Below are positions 60,842 through 64,000 of a DNA stretch of 64,000 nucleotides, in pieces. Each line of letters opens with the position of its first letter. The stretch's first letter is position 1. Made by a program: the position numbers and the translations under genes. The notes beneath the pieces are model-generated. The model made no database searches and was not told the origin of the DNA. It was given only the letters and a program-made list of their open reading frames with translations. The stretch spans positions 558,001 through 622,000 of the forward strand of contig NZ_JACCBA010000001.1 in NCBI RefSeq assembly GCF_013409365.1, in the 5' to 3' direction. This stretch comes from Actinomadura luteofluorescens (lineage in GTDB: Bacteria > Actinomycetota > Actinomycetes > Streptosporangiales > Streptosporangiaceae).

Positions 60842-61296
60842 CCACCAAGGTCCACCTGGCCGTCGACGGGCGCGGAATGCCGCTGTCGATCGTGGTCACC
60901 GCCGGCAACGTCAACGACTGCACCGCTTTCCCCGACGTCCTCGCCGGGATCTGGGTGCCGCGACCTGCGCGGGGGCGGCCGCGGTGCCGGCCGGACCGGG
61001 TGATCGCCGACAAGGCCTACAGTTCGGCGGCGATCCGCCGGACCCTGCGCAAGCGGGGCATCGCCGTCACCATTCCCGAACGCGTCGACCAGAGGGCCGG
61101 GCGCGTACGCCGCGGCCCACGAGGCGGGCGGCCGCCAAGGTTCGACCCAGCCCTCTACAAGGGCCGCAACGTGGTCGAACGCTGCATCGGCCGCCTCAAG
61201 CAATGGCGCGGCATCGCCACCCGGTTCGACAAACTCGCCCGCAACTACCGCGCAGCGGTCGTCCTGGTCACAGCCCTGCTCTGGATCAACACATGA
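60770..61296 (+). CDS. IS5-family transposase, frame B (after -1 frameshift)
   Basis: C-terminal catalytic half, continuing frame A from the A-run at 60767-60771. Second catalytic aspartate in VIADKAYSS and glutamate in NVVERCIGRLKQWRG complete the DDE triad. The frame is open further upstream (to 60631) but codes for nothing recognisable there, so it is probably translated only as the fusion. Ends at TGA 61296. Confidence 0.88.
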
Positions 61297-61311
61297 TCCA
61301 CCGGACACGCC

Positions 61312-62046
61312 CTAGGGCCGCCGGCCGGCCTCCAGCAGGACGGCGAGTTCACCGAACCCGCGCACGACCAGGTCGCTTTCCACGTCGTCCGCTCGGTCGG
61401 CGGTAAGAGAGGGTCCCTTCTCCAGCGGACGCTCCAGGAACGCGGTGGCGAGCCCCGCCCCTCTGGCGCCGTCGATGTCCCACTTGTGCGCGGCGACCAT
61501 CAGGACCTCCGCCGGTTCCACGTCCAGCAGCCGCACCGCCGTCAGGTACGCCTCCGGCTCGGGCTTGTACGTGCGGGCGAGCTCCGCCGACAGGATGCAG
61601 TCGAACGGCAGCCCCGCCCCCTTGACCAGGTTCGTCAGCAGGGCGAACCCGCCATTGGACAGCGCCGCAACCACGTACCTCTCCCGCAGCCCGGCGAGGC
61701 CGTCCACCGAGTCGTCCCACGCCGGCAGACGGTGCCAGGCCCGGACGAGCCGCCGCCGCGCGTCCTCGTCGAAAGCGTCCGCGACGCCGTGCAGCTCCAG
61801 CAACTCGTCGAGCGACTCCCGGTGCAGCGTGTCGAGGTACGCCCACTCCCGCTCCCCGCTACTGACCCGCTGCATAGACGGCAGGTACCGCTCGCGCCAA
61901 TCATCGGCGAAGGCCTCACCCTCCAACGCGACACCGCGCTCCGCGGCGATCGCCGCCACCTGCCCGGCGACCCCCGTCCGCCAGTCCACGGTCGTCCCGA
62001 AGATGTCGCAGGCGACGACCCGGATTGCTCCCACGTCGAACCCCAC
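61312..62046 (-). CDS. Haloacid dehalogenase type II-like HAD hydrolase
   Basis: 244 aa, GTG 62046 with TAGGGAG upstream. HAD motif I with D14 (ACDIFGTTVDW), motif II ALSNGGFA, motif III lysine TYKPEPEAY and motif IV VAAHKWDIDGA. Pattern and length match the 2-haloacid dehalogenase branch; the natural substrate could differ. Its stop codon TAG (61314-61312) lies in the right-hand target duplication of the IS element. Confidence 0.9.
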   Translation of the reverse strand: MGFDVGAIRVVACDIFGTTVDWRTGVAGQVAAIAAERGVALEGEAFADDWRERYLPSMQRVSSGEREWAYLDTLHRESLDELLELHGVADAFDEDARRRLVRAWHRLPAWDDSVDGLAGLRERYVVAALSNGGFALLTNLVKGAGLPFDCILSAELARTYKPEPEAYLTAVRLLDVEPAEVLMVAAHKWDIDGARGAGLATAFLERPLEKGPSLTADRADDVESDLVVRGFGELAVLLEAGRRP

Positions 62047-62175
62047 TGGTACTCCCTACCGCACTCCCTCGCCCAAGAGCGCTCGGATGGTGCCCCACCC
62101 CAGTCCTAACACGCCCGGACGGCACCATCTAGCGGACTCCACGCCTCCCCAGATCTGCGCAGAGCACAACGAACC

Positions 62176-62361
62176 ATGTTCGGCTTCCGCAACCGATGGC
62201 TGCGCTCGTTCGCCGACACGACCGGCGAGTGCGTGGAGGCCGTCGGCGGCGAGGGCGGCGATGCCGGGGCGCGCCTGGCCAAGCTACGCGACTTCTCCCT
62301 CTTCGCCGCGTCGGAGATGGCGAGCATGCAAGAACGGTGGAAGCAGGCGCAAAGCGAGTAA
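62176..62361 (+). CDS. Possible small protein, unknown
   Basis: 61 aa frame, ATG 62176, charged and helical (LAKLRDFSLFAASEMASMQERWKQA). No ribosome site or known family. The amino acid composition is sensible for a protein and it occupies an otherwise empty gap, but evidence is weak. Confidence 0.35.
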   Translation: MFGFRNRWLRSFADTTGECVEAVGGEGGDAGARLAKLRDFSLFAASEMASMQERWKQAQSE

Positions 62362-62442
62362 CCGCGCCCTCAGCGGGCGGCGCCAGGCCGCCGAGGAGTC
62401 CCTGCGAAGCGCCGTCCGGGACGGCAGGCTGACGCCCGGACG

Positions 62443-62486
62443 TGACAGGCCCCGCTCCCGTCCGAGGACGGGAGCGGGGCCTGTCA
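62443..62486. terminator. Long bidirectional terminator hairpin
   Basis: Perfect 21-bp stem, 62443-62463 with 62466-62486, separated by ga. Lies just beyond the stop of the leftward RlpA-like gene. Symmetric enough to act in both directions. Confidence 0.8.
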
Positions 62487-62505
62487 TGAGACCTGGGCTG
62501 TCTGG

Positions 62506-63234
62506 TCAGCCGAGGGGCTTCGGGGCGCCCTTCTTGCCGGCGCCGTGGCCCCAGGAGAGGACCTCGTACTTGACGCCCTTCAGGTGGCCCGCCGAGGTAC
62601 CGGTGTTGTACTTGCTGCTCGGCTTCTTGCCGTCCACGAGGTGGCGGAAGGTGTAGGTGTCTAGGTCGAGCATGACGCCGCGGTGCGACGGCTCGCCCGG
62701 CCCGCGGTCGCCGACGAAGCCGGTGACGCTGCGGCCCTTGTAGGTGACCTTCACCTTGGTGTGCATGGGCCAGCTCGGGCTGGCGAACAGGCCCTTCTGC
62801 ATCGGCTTGCCGCCGGCGGGGGCGCCGGTGTCACCGTTCACGCCGGACCCGTCGTCCCAGAAGTAGGACGCCTTCGTCTTGCCGCTGAACAGGGCCTTCG
62901 GGCCCTTCTTCACGGGCTTGGCGGTGGCATGGCGGGCGGCCTGCATGTCGTTCTGCCCGGTCACCTGCTGCCCGGTCGCCTGCTGCCCGGCGGCCTTGGG
63001 CTCGGACACCCGCTGCCCGGTGACCTTGTGCCCGGACACCAGCTGGTCGGTGACGTTGTGCCCGATCAACTGCTGCCCGGCGGCCTTGTGCGCGGTCACC
63101 TGCTGTCCGGTGACCTTCTGCGCCGTCGGCTCGTCCGCCGGGCCCCCATGAGTGGCCCCGGCCGCCACGCCCGTCACCAGCAGGCCCGCGAGGGCGGTGC
63201 CGATCAGGGCGGTGTCGATGACTCGCTGCTGCAT
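62506..63234 (-). CDS. Secreted RlpA-like double-psi beta-barrel protein
   Basis: 242 aa. ATG 63234 is 6 bases after AAAGG; the ATG at 63240 abuts it and is less likely. Signal peptide (VIDTALIGTALAGLLVTGVAAGA), then a 60-residue linker of pentapeptide repeats, then a DPBB domain: ASYFWDDGSG, GLFASPSWPMHTKVKVTY, FVGDRGPGEPSHRGVMLDL and TFRHLVDG with the aspartates typical of RlpA/EXLX-type barrels. Probably binds or remodels peptidoglycan or other wall glycan. Same strand as the CHAP hydrolase upstream. Confidence 0.85.
   Translation of the reverse strand: MQQRVIDTALIGTALAGLLVTGVAAGATHGGPADEPTAQKVTGQQVTAHKAAGQQLIGHNVTDQLVSGHKVTGQRVSEPKAAGQQATGQQVTGQNDMQAARHATAKPVKKGPKALFSGKTKASYFWDDGSGVNGDTGAPAGGKPMQKGLFASPSWPMHTKVKVTYKGRSVTGFVGDRGPGEPSHRGVMLDLDTYTFRHLVDGKKPSSKYNTGTSAGHLKGVKYEVLSWGHGAGKKGAPKPLG
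62953..63132 (-). repeat. Fifteen-base tandem repeat, about 12 copies
   Basis: Degenerate copies of a 15-base unit encode pentapeptides of the form [KQ][VA][TA]G[QH] (QVTGQ, KAAGQ, KVTGQ, NVTDQ). They form the linker between signal peptide and barrel domain of the RlpA-like protein. Confidence 0.85.
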
Positions 63235-63422
63235 GTTCATCCTTTGCTCGGTGGTCCGGGCGCCGGGTCACGCCTTCGGGCGTGAGGGGCTCGCCGTTGG
63301 GGCATGACGGACCCGGCGCACGGCACGTGGGCGTGCTCGCGACGTGGGTGTGATCGCGCGGGGATGGAGAGGGGGCGCACCACTGGACGGTGCGGGGCAA
63401 GGGGCCGCTGAACGGCCTCAGC

Positions 63423-64000
63423 TCACCGGTACTCGGGGTAGCCGTAGCCGGCGACGGTGGAGGTGTCGCGGACCTTCTTCTTCACGGCGTCGCCGGTGTT
63501 GCCCTCGATGGTGTTGATGGTCCCGTCGTGGTTGTCCTTCACGACGATGCCGACGTGCTCGACGCCCTTGATACCGCCGCCGTTCCAGGCGAAGAAGACC
63601 ACGGCCCCGGGCTTCGGGGTCTCGCCGAAGCGGCCGGTCTTCTTGAACCACTTGGCGTGGCTGACGGTGTAGGCGTCGGCGCCCATGCCCTTGGTGCCGG
63701 TGTGCTGGCCCAGCCAGGACACGAACATGTCGCACCACGACTGGCCCTTGTAGACCGAGGCGCTGTCGGCACCGATCCGGTGGGCGTTCTGCTCGCCCAG
63801 CGGCGAGCCGACGTACCAGTCGTTGAACTTGCTGTTGCCCGAGGCGTCCTCGTGGGTGCCGACCTGCGTGCGGGCGAGGTTGATGACGTCCTGCGCGGAG
63901 GCGCCGGCCTGGGCGCCGCTGGCGTCGGCCTTGGACACGGGGGCGACGTTCACGGTGTTCGCGGGCTTGGCGTCCGCCTGGGCTGCCGGGGCCAGGGAGG
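63423..64000 (-). CDS. CHAP-domain cell-wall hydrolase (5' end outside window)
   Basis: At least 192 residues visible. The visible N terminus is the end of a signal peptide (SLAPAAQADA) and a short linker, then a CHAP domain: cysteine in GQSWCDMFVSWLG, histidine in VEHVGIVVKD and the polar residue in TIEGNTGDA. The triad is complete, consistent with an amidase or endopeptidase acting on peptidoglycan. 188 bases upstream of the RlpA-like gene on the same strand, with a 7-bp TTCG-loop hairpin at 63268-63285 between them. Confidence 0.9.
   Translation of the reverse strand, partial: SLAPAAQADAKPANTVNVAPVSKADASGAQAGASAQDVINLARTQVGTHEDASGNSKFNDWYVGSPLGEQNAHRIGADSASVYKGQSWCDMFVSWLGQHTGTKGMGADAYTVSHAKWFKKTGRFGETPKPGAVVFFAWNGGGIKGVEHVGIVVKDNHDGTINTIEGNTGDAVKKKVRDTSTVAGYGYPEYR

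Larger units (their letters stand above)
60363..61311 (+). mobile_element. IS5-family insertion sequence, complete
   Basis: 949 bp. Imperfect terminal inverted repeats of 17 bases (gccgtgtccggtagatc at the left, complement of 61295-61311 at the right, 2 mismatches). Flanked by the 4-base direct repeat ctag (60359-60362 and 61312-61315). Carries one transposase in two frames. Intact ends, clean target duplication and unbroken frames suggest recent arrival and possible activity. Confidence 0.92.

Noticed and set aside
63241..63422. Possible ydaO (c-di-AMP) riboswitch upstream of the RlpA-like gene
   Set aside because: This RNA often precedes such genes in actinomycetes, but its conserved blocks are not present here; only a simple TTCG hairpin is seen.
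1..64000. tRNA, rRNA genes or CRISPR arrays
   Set aside because: No cloverleaf, rRNA-like or regularly spaced repeat-spacer pattern found on reading; the only regular repeats are the coding 9- and 15-base ones.

Overview
The window is about 64 kb of very GC-rich DNA with GTG starts, GGAGG ribosome sites, leaderless genes and typical actinobacterial families (a DUF3073 protein, a CHAP hydrolase, F420-type luciferase-like enzymes). It looks like the chromosome of a secondary-metabolite-producing actinomycete, perhaps of the Streptosporangiales/Thermomonosporaceae type. The lineage is inference.

Region 1 (1-22.4 kb) is a nonribosomal peptide cluster, cut by the left edge. One long leftward operon runs from 18601 to position 1: acyl-CoA dehydrogenase, an aminoacyl-tRNA-synthetase-like amino acid:carrier-protein ligase, 3-hydroxyacyl-CoA dehydrogenase, a free carrier protein, two paralogous TauD-type oxygenases, three NRPS proteins, an aminotransferase and a threonine-synthase-like enzyme. 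The first four genes match the logic of aminomalonyl-carrier-protein formation from serine. The NRPS proteins are oddly damaged in complementary ways. One has a ruined adenylation domain but an intact carrier domain. The next has an intact adenylation domain but a carrier domain in which the phosphopantetheine serine is proline. Rightward genes (acetyltransferase, KAS III-like enzyme, small protein, EamA exporter) probably belong to the same cluster. The exporter is preceded by a leader with mutually exclusive stems.

Region 2 (22.5-26.2 kb) is a leftward set consisting of a 55-residue six-cysteine peptide not on any standard list, a membrane thioredoxin-like protein, an ABC exporter, an S26 signal peptidase and a secreted protein. 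It looks like a small export system for a cysteine-rich peptide.

Region 3 (26.4-43 kb) is rich in conflict or signalling genes. It holds a caspase-SF1 helicase fusion coupled to an EACC1-like protein. A seven-gene rightward operon follows, with two pseudokinase-GTPase pairs flanking a GAP1-like protein and two membrane proteins, one with a TolR/MotB-like segment. A Ser/Thr kinase and a kinase fragment lie next to it.

Region 4 (43-64 kb) is mostly ordinary accessory and housekeeping genes: AraC/PhyH divergon, secreted GH16-like protein, F420-type monooxygenase with a decayed kinase behind it, DUF3073-ArsR-SulP operon with a palindromic operator, DUF4132 protein, LysR/LysE divergon, msrA, Lrp/threonine dehydratase/P5CR divergon, and a MarR divergon with a symmetric leaderless promoter. 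An IS5-family element sits exactly in the overlap of two stop codons. A RlpA-like protein with pentapeptide repeats and a CHAP hydrolase end the window. No rRNA, tRNA or CRISPR array was seen.
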